This document shows, one piece after another, positions 9,041 to 17,159 of a DNA stretch of 32,611 bases; position 1 is the first letter of the stretch, and every line of letters begins with the position of its first letter. This stretch comes from an uncultured Ruminococcus sp. (GTDB lineage: Bacteria; Bacillota; Clostridia; Oscillospirales; Acutalibacteraceae). Location: positions 1-32,611 of the forward strand of contig CACWKD010000034.1 of assembly GCA_902761345.1 (NCBI GenBank), given 5' to 3'. The notes under the pieces are model-generated. The model did no database searches, was not told the origin of the DNA, and saw nothing but the letters and a program-made list of their open reading frames with translations. A program made the position numbers and the translations under genes.

Positions 9041-9868
9041 ATTATTTATCAACAATCTGTATATTTCATTCTTCTTAAATCCTGTTATTCTCGCCGCCTG
9101 CTTTGCACTGTCTGATACGGAATTACCCTCGTCAATAAGCTTTTGAGCAAGCTCTTTTGCCTGTTCAAGCGTAAATTCCTGCTCAGGGGTATCTTCTGAC
9201 GCTCCCTCTATAACAAACACAAGTTCACCCCTCAGAGAACCGTCGGCGTATTTTTGCGACGCTTCTGCAAGAGTTGTTCTGATAACCTCCTCGTGTATCT
9301 TTGTTATTTCCCTGACTATGGAAATACGTCTGTCGCCAAAAGCTTTATACATATCGGCAAGAGTTGCCGCTGCTTTGTGAGGTGCTTCATAAAAAATCAT
9401 AGTACGCTTTTCGTTTTGCAGTTGTTCAAGATGTTCTGTACGGCTTTTTTTACTCGTGCTTAAAAATCCCTCAAATGTAAATCTGCCTGTTGCAAGACCC
9501 GACACTGCAAGCGCTGATATTACCGCACTCGGTCCCGGTACTACTATTGTCTGTATTCCTCTCTCCGCACACTGCTTTACAAGCTCTTCACCCGGATCGG
9601 AGATACACGGCATTCCTGCGTCTGTAACAATGGCGCAATTCTCGCCGCCCTCTATCCTGTCGCAGATAATATCTCCACGCTCTCGCTTATTATGCTCAAA
9701 ATAGCTTATCATGGGCTTTTTTATCTCAAAGTGGTTAAGCAGCTTTAGTGTTACTCTCGTATCCTCTGCCGCTATAAAATCAACACTGTCAAGCACTTCC
9801 AACGCTCTCGGTGAAATATCTCCGAGATTTCCTATTGGTGTTCCCACAACATAGAGAACTCCGCTCAT
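9035..9868 (-). CDS. rsmI: 16S rRNA (cytidine(1402)-2'-O)-methyltransferase
   Basis: A SAM-dependent tetrapyrrole-methylase-fold enzyme that 2'-O-methylates C1402 in the decoding centre of 16S rRNA. The 277 residues match the family length. Diagnostic segments are LYVVGTPIGNLGD at the N-terminus, AAEDTR (~34-39), ISYFEHN, AIVTDAGMPCISDPG (the SAM-binding loop), VVPGPSA and FYEAPH. The ATG overlaps the stop of the upstream methyltransferase gene by 4 bases (ATGA), indicating translational coupling within a yihY - trmN6-like - rsmI transcript. The stop lies at the edge of the inverted-repeat element. Identification is very secure. Confidence 0.95.
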   Translation of the reverse strand: MSGVLYVVGTPIGNLGDISPRALEVLDSVDFIAAEDTRVTLKLLNHFEIKKPMISYFEHNKRERGDIICDRIEGGENCAIVTDAGMPCISDPGEELVKQCAERGIQTIVVPGPSAVISALAVSGLATGRFTFEGFLSTSKKSRTEHLEQLQNEKRTMIFYEAPHKAAATLADMYKAFGDRRISIVREITKIHEEVIRTTLAEASQKYADGSLRGELVFVIEGASEDTPEQEFTLEQAKELAQKLIDEGNSVSDSAKQAARITGFKKNEIYRLLINNN

Positions 9869-10617
9869 AAATAACTCTCCTTATAATCTCCGTAAATATC
9901 TATCATTTCCTGCGACAATCCACTCTCCGTGTCGCCCTCTATAAACAGTGTAGGCATAACTATCAGTCCCCCGGGGTTACCGCCTCGCCTGCCCTCTGCC
10001 AAAAACAATTTAGGCGCTTTGCTGTGCCTTTGCTGTACCATTCTGAGTTTCTTTGGCTCTATACCTGCATTTCTCATAGACATAAACACATCGCACAGAC
10101 GTTCGGGTCTTTGACAGATACAAAATCTCCCCCCAAACCTTAAAAGCTTTGCCGCCGCAGATGTTATATCATCAAGCGTACATTCTGTTTCGTGCCTTGC
10201 TATCTGCTTACTTTTGTCGGGGTTTACGATTCCCCCTCCGCCTATTTTGTATGGGGGGTTCATAGCTGCCATATCATACGAGCCATACTCTGCAAGTCCG
10301 TCAAGATGTCTTAAATCAGCGTTCAGTACAGTTATTTTTTCGGACAGACCGTTTTCGTCCACACTTCTTTTCATCATTTCGGCAGCCGCCTGCTGTATTT
10401 CAACCGAAGTTATATGAAGCGGCGGGTCATTCCTGCACCATATAAGGGATATTGCGCCACACCCTGCACCAAGCTCTATAACATTCTCGTGTTTTTTGGG
10501 AAAGGCAAAATTTGCAAGCAATATAGTATCGGTAGAAAATCGGTTTTCTTTAGACACTATCACCTTTATACCGCCACCAAGCGGCTCGAAATGCTCACCG
10601 TCTTTCAGTGCAGACAT
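9865..10617 (-). CDS. TrmN6/YfiC-like tRNA (adenine-N6)-methyltransferase
   Basis: A class I SAM-dependent N6-adenine methyltransferase of 250 residues. Motif I is VIELGAGCGAISL (~46-58) and the catalytic NPPY motif is MNPPYKIGGGG. In E. coli the homologue methylates A37 of tRNA(Val). The N-terminal segment ending FSTDTILLANF is typical of this group. In Firmicutes the gene is commonly found directly before rsmI, as here, where the two overlap by 4 bases. Substrate (tRNA versus another RNA) is inferred from the family only. Confidence 0.88.
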   Translation of the reverse strand: MSALKDGEHFEPLGGGIKVIVSKENRFSTDTILLANFAFPKKHENVIELGAGCGAISLIWCRNDPPLHITSVEIQQAAAEMMKRSVDENGLSEKITVLNADLRHLDGLAEYGSYDMAAMNPPYKIGGGGIVNPDKSKQIARHETECTLDDITSAAAKLLRFGGRFCICQRPERLCDVFMSMRNAGIEPKKLRMVQQRHSKAPKLFLAEGRRGGNPGGLIVMPTLFIEGDTESGLSQEMIDIYGDYKESYL

Positions 10618-10637
10618 TTATACTCACCCTCACTTAC

Positions 10638-11546
10638 TTAGCTTTTTTCTCTTTTCTTCTGTTTTTTCAGACGTCTTTTTTCTTTCATCTTCTTATGTAA
10701 ATCCTCAAAACGTCCACGGAAATGTGTATTTATTACTGCTCCCATCAGAATAATATTAAAGCACGAATACAGCCAAATAAGAAATATCGCTATACTCGTA
10801 AGACTTCCATAGAATGATTTGTATATATTACTGCCGTCATTATAAATAGCAAATATCGCAGAAAATGCCGCGATCGCCGCACCTGAAAACATAGCTCCGG
10901 GTATCTGATACAGAAGTCTCCTCTTTCCCGCAGGTAGAAATTTATACATCACTACACACAAGACCATAACGGTTGCAATAACGTTAATGCTGTATATTTT
11001 CTCTGCAAGAGTTCTGAATATTGATTTTGTTGAAAAAGCCGCAAGCAGTATCTCGTCTGCCGATCTCTCCTTTGTATAGAGCAGCAGCAATAAGCCTGCC
11101 AAGCCTATCAGAAGTATAGTATATAACACAGAATATCCTACCATAGAAATATAGCTTCTGTTGTCGTCCTCGTCATATATAAAGTCAAGTGAACGCACCA
11201 AAGCAAGCATTCCTTTTGATGATGACCACAGCAAAAACACAACCGATATAGAAAATATACCCATTTTTGCCGAATATGCCTCAGAAATAAGCGATTCTAC
11301 TAGATCATTTATTGCTTTGGGAGTAATTTCTGTTATCGCCTGTGTAAGCTCCGCCTCGCTTATCCCCGTAAACGGGAGCATTGAACAAAGCAAAATAAAA
11401 ATAGGGATTACCGATATAAAGAAAAAGAATGTTATACTCGCTGCATTTGTAGATAGGTTCTTTTCACCCATTGCAGACGCAAAAGTTATACTTTCGGTTA
11501 CCACAATATTTTTCCTGATTTTTTCTAAAAGAGCCGTTTTTTTCAT
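10638..11546 (-). CDS. YihY/BrkB-family integral membrane protein
   Basis: A 302-residue polytopic membrane protein of the YihY/virulence factor BrkB family, formerly misnamed ribonuclease BN. About six hydrophobic segments are visible, for example at ~33-58 (ASITFFFFISVIPIFILL), ~95-107, ~130-160, ~190-206, ~218-238 and ~249-272. The N-terminal motif SAMGEKNLSTNAASITFFFF has the family's Ala/Ser-rich entry to the first membrane helix. The C-terminal 25 residues are strongly basic (KKMKEKRRLKKQKKREK), predicted cytoplasmic. Function in the family is unsettled; transport or envelope roles have been proposed. It is first in the operon with the TrmN6-like and RsmI genes, has an AGGAGA ribosome binding site, and has its own promoter. 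Confidence 0.88.
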   Translation of the reverse strand: MKKTALLEKIRKNIVVTESITFASAMGEKNLSTNAASITFFFFISVIPIFILLCSMLPFTGISEAELTQAITEITPKAINDLVESLISEAYSAKMGIFSISVVFLLWSSSKGMLALVRSLDFIYDEDDNRSYISMVGYSVLYTILLIGLAGLLLLLYTKERSADEILLAAFSTKSIFRTLAEKIYSINVIATVMVLCVVMYKFLPAGKRRLLYQIPGAMFSGAAIAAFSAIFAIYNDGSNIYKSFYGSLTSIAIFLIWLYSCFNIILMGAVINTHFRGRFEDLHKKMKEKRRLKKQKKREKS

Positions 11547-11598
11547 ATAGCAGTTCTCCTGTCGATAACCTCATATAATTTGAAAGTTCTGTTATTAT

Positions 11599-11627
11599 AT
11601 GATAACATATTTTGATTTTTACTGCAA
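11599..11627 (-). promoter_or_regulatory. Promoter of the yihY - rsmI operon
   Basis: On the minus strand, TTGCAG (11627-11622), 17-base spacer, TATCAT (11604-11599), about 53 bases before the ATG. Confidence 0.55.
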
Positions 11628-11641
11628 TATATATTTGCAAC

Positions 11642-11671
11642 AAAAAAATAAGACCCGCAAAAGCGAGCCTT
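11642..11671 (-). terminator. Intrinsic terminator after the ferredoxin gene
   Basis: On the minus strand a 9-base-pair stem, AAGGCTCGC with GCGGGTCTT (two G-U pairs), a TTTT loop, then a run of T. It lies 19 bases after the ferredoxin stop. Confidence 0.8.
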
Positions 11672-11689
11672 ATAATATTAGCAAGCTAA

Positions 11690-11860
11690 TTATTCCTCAG
11701 CAGGTGCGCCAACAGGACAGACATCTGCACAGCTGCCGCATGATACGCAAACGTCAGCATTGATCTCGTACTTGCTGTCGCCCTCAGCAATAGCCTCTAC
11801 GGGACATTCTGCTGCACAAGCACCGCAAGAAATACACTCATCACTAATCTTGTAAGCCAT
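11690..11860 (-). CDS. Small 2[4Fe-4S] ferredoxin
   Basis: A 56-residue clostridial-type ferredoxin, a soluble low-potential electron carrier. Two complete cluster motifs are visible: Cys9-x2-Cys12-x2-Cys15-x3-Cys19-Pro, and Cys38-x2-Cys41-x2-Cys44-x3-Cys48-Pro. The protein starts MAYKISDECISCGAC, exactly as in classical ferredoxins. AAAGGAGG lies 8 bases before the ATG. It is flanked by its own consensus promoter and terminator, so it is a strongly expressed single-gene unit. It probably exchanges electrons with pyruvate:ferredoxin oxidoreductase and hydrogenases encoded elsewhere, which is inference from the family. Confidence 0.95.
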   Translation of the reverse strand: MAYKISDECISCGACAAECPVEAIAEGDSKYEINADVCVSCGSCADVCPVGAPAEE

Positions 11861-11897
11861 AGTTCAAACCTCCTTTTCTTAAAATTTCGTTACACAT

Positions 11898-11926
11898 ATT
11901 GTATCACAAATTATCATAGATTTCAA
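11898..11926 (-). promoter_or_regulatory. Promoter of the ferredoxin gene
   Basis: On the minus strand, TTGAAA (11926-11921), 17-base spacer, TACAAT (11903-11898). It lies 38 bases before the ATG and is close to consensus, as expected for an abundant ferredoxin. Confidence 0.75.
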
Positions 11927-11928
11927 GA

Positions 11929-12028
11929 AAAAAGAGACTAACAGAGTGCCAATTAATAAATTGTTTACATTTAGTTAGTTGACACTTATTAGTTTTCGTG
12001 TTATTATATAATGTTTTGCAGTTAGTCT
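11929..12028 (-). terminator. Probable branched terminator of the nadA - ricT run
   Basis: Two perfect 8-base arms, AGACTAAC (minus 12028-12021) and GTTAGTCT (minus 11942-11935), enclose 78 bases and are followed on the minus strand by CTTTTTTC. An imperfect inner inverted repeat (around CTAATAAGTGTCAA and TTGGCACTCTG) could compete with the outer stem. The loop is large for a simple terminator, so confidence is limited. Confidence 0.35.
11979..12007 (+). promoter_or_regulatory. Consensus-like plus-strand promoter facing into ricT
   Basis: TTGACA (11979-11984), exactly 17 bases, TATTAT (12002-12007). It points against the minus-strand ricT gene. No plus-strand gene follows, so a transcript would be antisense to the ricT 3' end. 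It could equally be a chance match in AT-rich DNA. Confidence 0.3.
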
Positions 12029-12032
12029 TGTA

Positions 12033-12896
12033 TTACTCAAGCTTTTTCAAAGCTTCAAGTTCTTTCTTATCAACTTTTATCTGAGCGTCCTTAATAACTT
12101 TAACTTCGTTACTCTTAAAGGTTGACGGAGCTGCATCAGGTGCTTTTTTTAGTGTAACTTTCAAAACCTTACTAATAGGATTAGCTTCAACAACTTTTCC
12201 CTCTCCGTTTGGCGTACTAACGATCGCACCAACCTTAGGAATTGTTTTCAACAGGTCTGTGTATGCCTCCTGCTCGTACTTCAAACAGCACATAAGTCTG
12301 CCGCAGGTACCCGATATTTTTACAGGACTTAGCGACAGCCCTTGCTCCTTTGCCATTTTTATTGAAACAGGCTGAAATTCACCGAGATACGAATTACAGC
12401 AGAACGGACGTCCGCAAATTCCCAATCCGCCTAACAGCTTAGCTTCGTCACGAACACCTATCTGTCTTAACTCTATCCTCGTTTTAAACACAGACGCAAG
12501 CTCTTTTACTAATGCACGGAAATCAACTCTGCCGTCCGCTGTAAAGTAGAACAGTATCTTGCTGTTGTCAAACGTATATTCTACCTCAACCAGCTTCATA
12601 TCCAGATTATGTTCGGCAATTTTCTGAACACATATAGAAAACGCTTTTTTCTCTTTTATCTTATTTTCCTCAACCTTTGCAAGATCCTCATCACTTGCTT
12701 TTCTGAGTATCTTCTTTAAGGGGCGTACTATGTTTTCTTCGCTAACTTCCTTGTTTGCGATTGCAACCACTCCGCACTCGACACCCCTTGAAGTTTCCAC
12801 GATAACTCTGTCATTTATGTTTAATTTTAAATCAAGCGGATCAAAATAGTAAACCTTTCCGACTTCTTTAAATCTAACACCTATAATTTCTGCCAT
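12033..12896 (-). CDS. ricT: RicT (YaaT), PSP1-domain protein
   Basis: A 287-residue PSP1 C-terminal-domain protein. In Bacillus subtilis, RicT forms the RicA-RicF-RicT (Y) complex, which carries iron-sulfur clusters and directs RNase Y to mRNA maturation; it also affects sporulation and competence. The hallmark paired cysteine motifs are visible at mid-protein: GLGICGRPFCC and, about 35 residues later, GTCGRLMCCLKYE. The N-terminus MAEIIGVRFKEVGKVYYF is typical. The C-terminus has a Lys-rich tail. It lies 15 bases after holB, the order also common in Bacillus (holB-yaaT), so they share a transcript. Confidence 0.93.
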   Translation of the reverse strand: MAEIIGVRFKEVGKVYYFDPLDLKLNINDRVIVETSRGVECGVVAIANKEVSEENIVRPLKKILRKASDEDLAKVEENKIKEKKAFSICVQKIAEHNLDMKLVEVEYTFDNSKILFYFTADGRVDFRALVKELASVFKTRIELRQIGVRDEAKLLGGLGICGRPFCCNSYLGEFQPVSIKMAKEQGLSLSPVKISGTCGRLMCCLKYEQEAYTDLLKTIPKVGAIVSTPNGEGKVVEANPISKVLKVTLKKAPDAAPSTFKSNEVKVIKDAQIKVDKKELEALKKLE

Positions 12897-12911
12897 ATAG
12901 ACCTCCTGTAT

Positions 12912-13778
12912 TTAGTGACGGCTCTGCCTGATTTTTGCACAATACCAGGTTGCCAATAAATTCATATTACAATTCTGTGCAAGCATTTTCTGTGCCTGTG
13001 CGGTCACATCTAACAAGCTTACCAGAGATTTTTTTCTAAGTACACGAGCAAGCTCCCTTATATGCGGCGGCTGTTTACCGGTGGGAATAAACTTCTCCTC
13101 TAAGGCAATCGACACAAACAAACTGATCTTCTCAAACACTTTCTGTGCCAAAGCCTTATCCTTTCCAAGCTTACTCAATGATGAAAGCAAGGGCATTTCA
13201 GTATTCTGTGGGATCACATTCGCTATCTCCACCGCAAGCTCCTCAGCCTTTTTATCAAGCTCGTCTGCCGATTTTATTTGCTCTGCCGACAGTTTAAACA
13301 GCGTAGAACGTGACAATACGGTTTTCAAAACGGTGGTCGACGACTCGCACGTTATTATAAACCGTACATTTTGCGGCGGTTCTTCAAGTATCTTCAATAG
13401 TGCATTTTGTGCCTCGGCTGTCATTTTATCGGAAATTATATACACCTTAGACGCAGCCTCGTTTGGCTTAATATAGCAATCCGAAATAAGATTTCTTATC
13501 TCTCCAACACCGACAGCCTGTTTTTTATCTGTAATTTTCACCTTATAAATATCGGGGTGTATATCTTCCTCTGCTTTTACGCAGTTAAGACATTTTCCGC
13601 ATGGTCTTTTGCCGCTTGAACTGCAAACACTTATTTTTGCAAGTTCCTTCGCCGCTGCATTTGCCTGAGTGGTGTCACGGCTTTCCAGAATAACAGCATG
13701 AGGCAATCGTCTGTTATCCTTCAAGGCTTCTATTTGTCTGCAAACCTCACTGTCACCGATAATATCCTTCAAACTCAT
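12912..13778 (-). CDS. holB: DNA polymerase III subunit delta'
   Basis: The clamp-loader subunit delta' of the DNA polymerase III holoenzyme, 288 residues, somewhat short. The four-cysteine zinc module is present (C...CGKCLNC, residues ~52-66), followed by HPDIY, VGVGEIRNLI, the QNALLKILEEPP helix and the SRSTLFKL segment corresponding to the SRC motif region. The P-loop position reads ESRDTTQANA rather than GxxGxGKT, consistent with delta' subunits that do not bind ATP. The RBS is AAAGGAGG. It sits between the phosphoesterase gene and ricT. Confidence 0.93.
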   Translation of the reverse strand: MSLKDIIGDSEVCRQIEALKDNRRLPHAVILESRDTTQANAAAKELAKISVCSSSGKRPCGKCLNCVKAEEDIHPDIYKVKITDKKQAVGVGEIRNLISDCYIKPNEAASKVYIISDKMTAEAQNALLKILEEPPQNVRFIITCESSTTVLKTVLSRSTLFKLSAEQIKSADELDKKAEELAVEIANVIPQNTEMPLLSSLSKLGKDKALAQKVFEKISLFVSIALEEKFIPTGKQPPHIRELARVLRKKSLVSLLDVTAQAQKMLAQNCNMNLLATWYCAKIRQSRH

Positions 13779-13826
13779 GCTGTCACCTCCTTTTTTTTCA
13801 TAGCACTTTTTACTCTTTTTTGCAAA

Positions 13827-14312
13827 TCAGTTTTTTACCGTATTTAGAAGTATCTGCCCGTTTTGTATATCAATTACTCCATTTTGTATATCAATTACTC
13901 CATATTGCCCCGGCCAATTTGCAACCGCTCCCGGGTTCATAATATACATACCGTCCTCGTACTCTGTATGCTGTACATGCGTATGACCGAACAACACTAT
14001 ATCCGCTCCGGCACTTCTGCCCGAAGTTTTCAGCTCCTCCAAACCGTACTTTACATGGTAAGTATGTCCGTGCGTCATCAGAATTTTTATACCCTCTATC
14101 GTTATCAGCTCTGTGTTTTTTAATCCGCTGCACCAGTCGTTATTGCCCCTTACGCCTATAAACATCTTTTCGGGAAACTCCATTCTTACGCTGTTATAAT
14201 CCTCCTCGCCGTCGCCCAAAAAAAGTACCACTTCGGCTTTACTCTGTCTGCGAACTATGGAGCGAAGTGTGCTGTACGCTCCGTGAGAATCCGATACAAC
14301 AAGAATTTTCAC
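13827..14312 (-). CDS. YfcE/MJ0936-family metallophosphoesterase
   Basis: A 161-residue calcineurin-like phosphoesterase. Metal-ligand motifs in order are SDSHG (Asp8, His10), GDGEED (Asp34), GNND (Asn57/58), THGHTYHV and GHTHVQ. The family hydrolyses phosphodiesters in vitro with Mn; the physiological substrate is unknown. It overlaps mnmA by 4 bases, so it is translationally coupled. The C-terminus contains a 7-residue duplication, VIDIQNGVIDIQNG, encoded by a perfect 21-base tandem repeat and lying just after the last conserved strand; it probably only lengthens a surface element. Confidence 0.9.
   Translation of the reverse strand: MKILVVSDSHGAYSTLRSIVRRQSKAEVVLFLGDGEEDYNSVRMEFPEKMFIGVRGNNDWCSGLKNTELITIEGIKILMTHGHTYHVKYGLEELKTSGRSAGADIVLFGHTHVQHTEYEDGMYIMNPGAVANWPGQYGVIDIQNGVIDIQNGQILLNTVKN
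13861..13902. repeat. 21-base perfect tandem duplication inside the phosphoesterase gene
   Basis: Two identical adjacent 21-base units (13861-13881 and 13882-13902), in frame, encode VIDIQNG twice. The lack of divergence suggests a recent slippage event. Confidence 0.9.
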
Positions 14313-15382
14313 TTTCTTATCGTACCTCCTCCCACAACTGTATCACCGTCATACATTACAAGTGCCTGCCCCTGAGTTATTGCTCTCTGCGGCTCGTCAA
14401 ACACAAGCTTTATCGTATCTTCTCCGACTTGTACGGCTGTTGCCCACTGTTCAGGCTGTGAATATCTCACCTTTGCTTTAACACGCATAGGTTCGTATAT
14501 ATCTTCAACAGAAATAAGATTAATATTATCAGCCACAACTTCTCTTGAAAACAGATCCTCGTTTTCTCCAAGTACTACCGTATTGTTTTCCGTATCAACT
14601 CTGATAACATACATCGGGTGCGGCAGTGCAAGTCCAAGACCTTTTCTCTGTCCAACCGTATAGCAAATTATACCCTTATGCCTGCCAAGAACTTTACCAT
14701 TCTTATCGACAAAATTTCCCTCGGGGTATTCTCTGCCTGTATATCGTTCTATAAAATCGGAATATTTCTCATTTATAACAAAGCAAATATCCTGACTGTC
14801 GTGTTTTTTGGCATTAACAAAGCCGTTCTCTTCGGCAATTTTTCTGACCTCGGATTTTGTAAGCTCCCCTAAAGGAAACACTGTATGTGCAAGCTGCTCC
14901 TGTGTTAAAGAATACAGCACATAACTTTGATCTTTACTTATATCAACAGCCTTTTTAAGTATATATCTTCCCTTTTCATCGCTGTATTCTATCCTTGCAT
15001 AGTGACCCGTGGCAATATGATCGTACCCAAGCTCTCTTGCTCTTAAAAAAAGCTTATCAAATTTCAGATAACGGTTACAGTCGATACAAGGATTAGGCGT
15101 TCTTCCATTCTCGTATGCGTCAACAAACTTGTCTATTACACATTCTGAAAACTTATCCGAAAAATTAAAAACATTGTAAGGCATACCAAGGCTGTACGCA
15201 ACACTTCTTGCGTCCTCAACATCATCAAGCGAGCAGCAAGTCTTTTCTCCCGTTTTGTATTCATCGTTATCAAACAGCTTCATTGTAACTCCCATACAGT
15301 CATAGCCTTGATTTTTCATCAACAAAGCCGTAACGCTCGAATCCACTCCGCCGCTCATAGCAACTAAAGCTCTATTATTCAT
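14309..15382 (-). CDS. mnmA: tRNA-specific 2-thiouridylase MnmA
   Basis: An ATP-dependent thiouridylase that makes s2U at the wobble position of tRNAs for Lys, Glu and Gln, 357 residues. The PP-loop is AMSGGVDSSV (8-17). The catalytic cysteine pair is Cys99 (in NPCIDC) and Cys200 (in SQDICF). Other family segments are GHYAR and DQSYVLY. The gene follows nadA by 3 bases and overlaps the phosphoesterase gene by 4, placing it mid-operon. Sulfur would come from a cysteine desulfurase encoded elsewhere. Identification is secure. Confidence 0.96.
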   Translation of the reverse strand: MNNRALVAMSGGVDSSVTALLMKNQGYDCMGVTMKLFDNDEYKTGEKTCCSLDDVEDARSVAYSLGMPYNVFNFSDKFSECVIDKFVDAYENGRTPNPCIDCNRYLKFDKLFLRARELGYDHIATGHYARIEYSDEKGRYILKKAVDISKDQSYVLYSLTQEQLAHTVFPLGELTKSEVRKIAEENGFVNAKKHDSQDICFVINEKYSDFIERYTGREYPEGNFVDKNGKVLGRHKGIICYTVGQRKGLGLALPHPMYVIRVDTENNTVVLGENEDLFSREVVADNINLISVEDIYEPMRVKAKVRYSQPEQWATAVQVGEDTIKLVFDEPQRAITQGQALVMYDGDTVVGGGTIRK

Positions 15383-15385
15383 ACA

Positions 15386-16300
15386 TCAACCCAGCTCAAT
15401 CATTTTATCTATACATACTCTTGCTTTTGTCATTGTGTCATTGTCCAAAATGATCTCCTCTCCGCCGTTTCCTCTCATTGTGTTGTAAACGTCAACAAGA
15501 GTCGTAGCTTTCATATTAGGGCAGATAAGGTTCTTAGAAATAGTATAAAACTTCTTATCGGGACATTCATACGCAAGATGTGCTGCAATAGAAATCTCCG
15601 TACCTATAATAAACTCTTTCTTATCCGACTTTTTCGCATAGTCCATTATAGCCGAGGTTGATCCAACAAAATCAGCCTTTGCAGTTACGGCAGGAACACA
15701 CTCGGGGTGTACAAGAACCTCTGCGTTCGGGTGAAGTGCAATAGCCTCGTCTGCCTCTCTTGCAGTAACTCTTGCATGAATAGGACAGCCGCCCTGTAAA
15801 AGCATAATATTCTTTTCGGGAACTTGCTTTGCAACATAACTTCCAAGATTGCAGTCGGGTATAAACAAAATGTTTTTATTATCGATCTTCTTTACTATCT
15901 TAACGGCAGACGAAGATGTAACACAAACATCACATACTGTTTTAAGATCGGTTGTTGTGTTTATGTACGCTACCACCGTATAATCGGGATACTGCTCCTT
16001 TACAGCGGAGATCATTTCCTTATCCATTTGCTCAGCCATCGGACAGCCTGCGATCGGGTTGGCGAGGAAAACAGTTTTCTCAGGCGAGAGCAACTTTACT
16101 GTTTCAGCCATAAAGCGAACTCCGCACATAATAACAGTTTTGTTTTTTACCTCAGACGCCTTTACGCTAAGCTGGAACGAGTCGCCTGTAAAATCTGCAA
16201 TTTCTGTGATCTCCCTTGTCTGATAGCTGTGTGCAAGAATACAAATATCCTTTTCTTTTTTCAAATCTATAATAGCCTTCTGTAATTCGGTAATATTCAT
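15386..16300 (-). CDS. nadA: Quinolinate synthase NadA
   Basis: The [4Fe-4S] quinolinate synthase, which condenses iminoaspartate with dihydroxyacetone phosphate in de novo NAD synthesis, 304 residues. The start at 16300 is preferred because AAAGGGAG lies about 11 bases upstream; an upstream in-frame ATG at 16330 would add 10 non-conserved residues. Cluster cysteines are expected at Cys59 (MCGVRFMAET), Cys201 (HPECVP) and Cys260 (CPNMK). HSYQ near the N-terminus is a substrate-site segment. The partners NadB and NadC are not in this window. It opens the run nadA-mnmA-phosphoesterase-holB-ricT and has a good promoter. Confidence 0.95.
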   Translation of the reverse strand: MNITELQKAIIDLKKEKDICILAHSYQTREITEIADFTGDSFQLSVKASEVKNKTVIMCGVRFMAETVKLLSPEKTVFLANPIAGCPMAEQMDKEMISAVKEQYPDYTVVAYINTTTDLKTVCDVCVTSSSAVKIVKKIDNKNILFIPDCNLGSYVAKQVPEKNIMLLQGGCPIHARVTAREADEAIALHPNAEVLVHPECVPAVTAKADFVGSTSAIMDYAKKSDKKEFIIGTEISIAAHLAYECPDKKFYTISKNLICPNMKATTLVDVYNTMRGNGGEEIILDNDTMTKARVCIDKMIELG

Positions 16301-16336
16301 TTGACAAAACTCCCTTTCAAAATAGATCATACAATT

Positions 16337-16365
16337 ATTATATCATTTTTACTCAATTACTACAA
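16337..16365 (-). promoter_or_regulatory. Promoter of nadA and downstream genes
   Basis: On the minus strand, TTGTAG (16365-16360), 17-base spacer, TATAAT (16342-16337), 37 bases before the chosen start at 16300. This spacing also argues against the 16330 start, which would fall at the transcription start. Confidence 0.6.
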
Positions 16366-16388
16366 CAATTTTTTTACAATTCAAAGAT

Positions 16389-16421
16389 AAAAAAAGAACC
16401 GAACACCAAATTGATGTTCGG
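16389..16421 (-). terminator. Intrinsic terminator after the Lys/Ala-rich protein gene
   Basis: On the minus strand, CCGAACATCAA pairs with TTGGTGTTCGG and is followed by TTCTTTTTTT. Confidence 0.85.
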
Positions 16422-16451
16422 AACATTTTTATTATTTTTCCTTATTAGAAA

Positions 16452-16931
16452 TTAGCAGAAGAATACGTCCATTCTTCCCTCAATTTCATCATTAATAACA
16501 TAGTAAGCAGCCTGATCCTGTGGCTTGAGATAAACCTTTACAGACTTAACTGCCTCTGTGTTACCCTGAGCAGCGTATGTCTTCTTTACGTTCTCAACAA
16601 CCTCGTCAACAGATACCTGTACTCCTGCGAACTCTACTACTACCTCAGCCTTAACTTCAGCAGCCTTAGTTGTCTTTTTTGTTGTCTTAGCAGGAGCTTT
16701 CTTCTCTGCAGCAGCAACCGGCTCAGCCTTAACTTCTGTTTTAACCTCTGCCTTTACTTCCTCAGCCTTTGCAGCCTTAGTTGTCTTAGAAGCCTTTGCA
16801 GGAGCAGCTTTTTCCTCTGCAACAGCGGGAGCAGCAACCTTCTCTTCCTTTACAGCAGGAGCAGCCTCAGCCTTAACTGCAGTCTTCTTTTCAGCAGTGA
16901 CCTTTGTAGTTTTTGTCTTCTTTGTTGCCAT
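16452..16931 (-). CDS. Lys/Ala-rich tailed small protein (DUF6465-like)
   Basis: A 159-residue protein in two parts. Residues 1-~96 are low-complexity Lys/Ala/Val/Glu/Thr with repeats such as KTTK, KAAPA and EVKAEV, resembling bacterial histone-H1-like tails. Residues ~100-159 form a compact domain (VEFAGVQVSVDEVVENVKK, then SVKVYLKPQDQAAYYVIN) like the C-terminal domain I associate with DUF6465 proteins of Clostridia. No enzyme motif is visible. The gene has its own consensus promoter and terminator, suggesting abundant expression. Nucleic-acid binding by the basic tail is possible but unproven, and the tail is nearly balanced by Glu. The DUF name is from memory and needs a profile search. 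Confidence 0.75.
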   Translation of the reverse strand: MATKKTKTTKVTAEKKTAVKAEAAPAVKEEKVAAPAVAEEKAAPAKASKTTKAAKAEEVKAEVKTEVKAEPVAAAEKKAPAKTTKKTTKAAEVKAEVVVEFAGVQVSVDEVVENVKKTYAAQGNTEAVKSVKVYLKPQDQAAYYVINDEIEGRMDVFFC

Positions 16932-17009
16932 AATAAATTACCTTCTTTCAATAACTTTTCTCTAAAACACACACCAAAATATTTCAGTGTTTTCTTTTTG
17001 CCTACTGTA

Positions 17010-17038
17010 ATTATATACCTTTAATAAATAAAAGTCAA
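17010..17038 (-). promoter_or_regulatory. Promoter of the Lys/Ala-rich protein gene
   Basis: On the minus strand, TTGACT (17038-17033), 17-base spacer, TATAAT (17015-17010), about 78 bases before the ATG. Confidence 0.7.
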
Positions 17039-17159
17039 ATTTTTATGTAATAAATATAAAATTTCAGATAACGGCACTAATTTGTACAATTTCACCACTT
17101 GTATTTTAGTTAGTTTTAACAATTTAATGCGTGTAATTAATTATCGTTAGCGGTCTTAA

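Noticed and set aside
16399-16421. LexA-box-like GAAC...GTTC palindrome
   Set aside because: The spacing is that of a terminator stem, it is followed by a T-run, and it lies after a stop codon rather than at a promoter.
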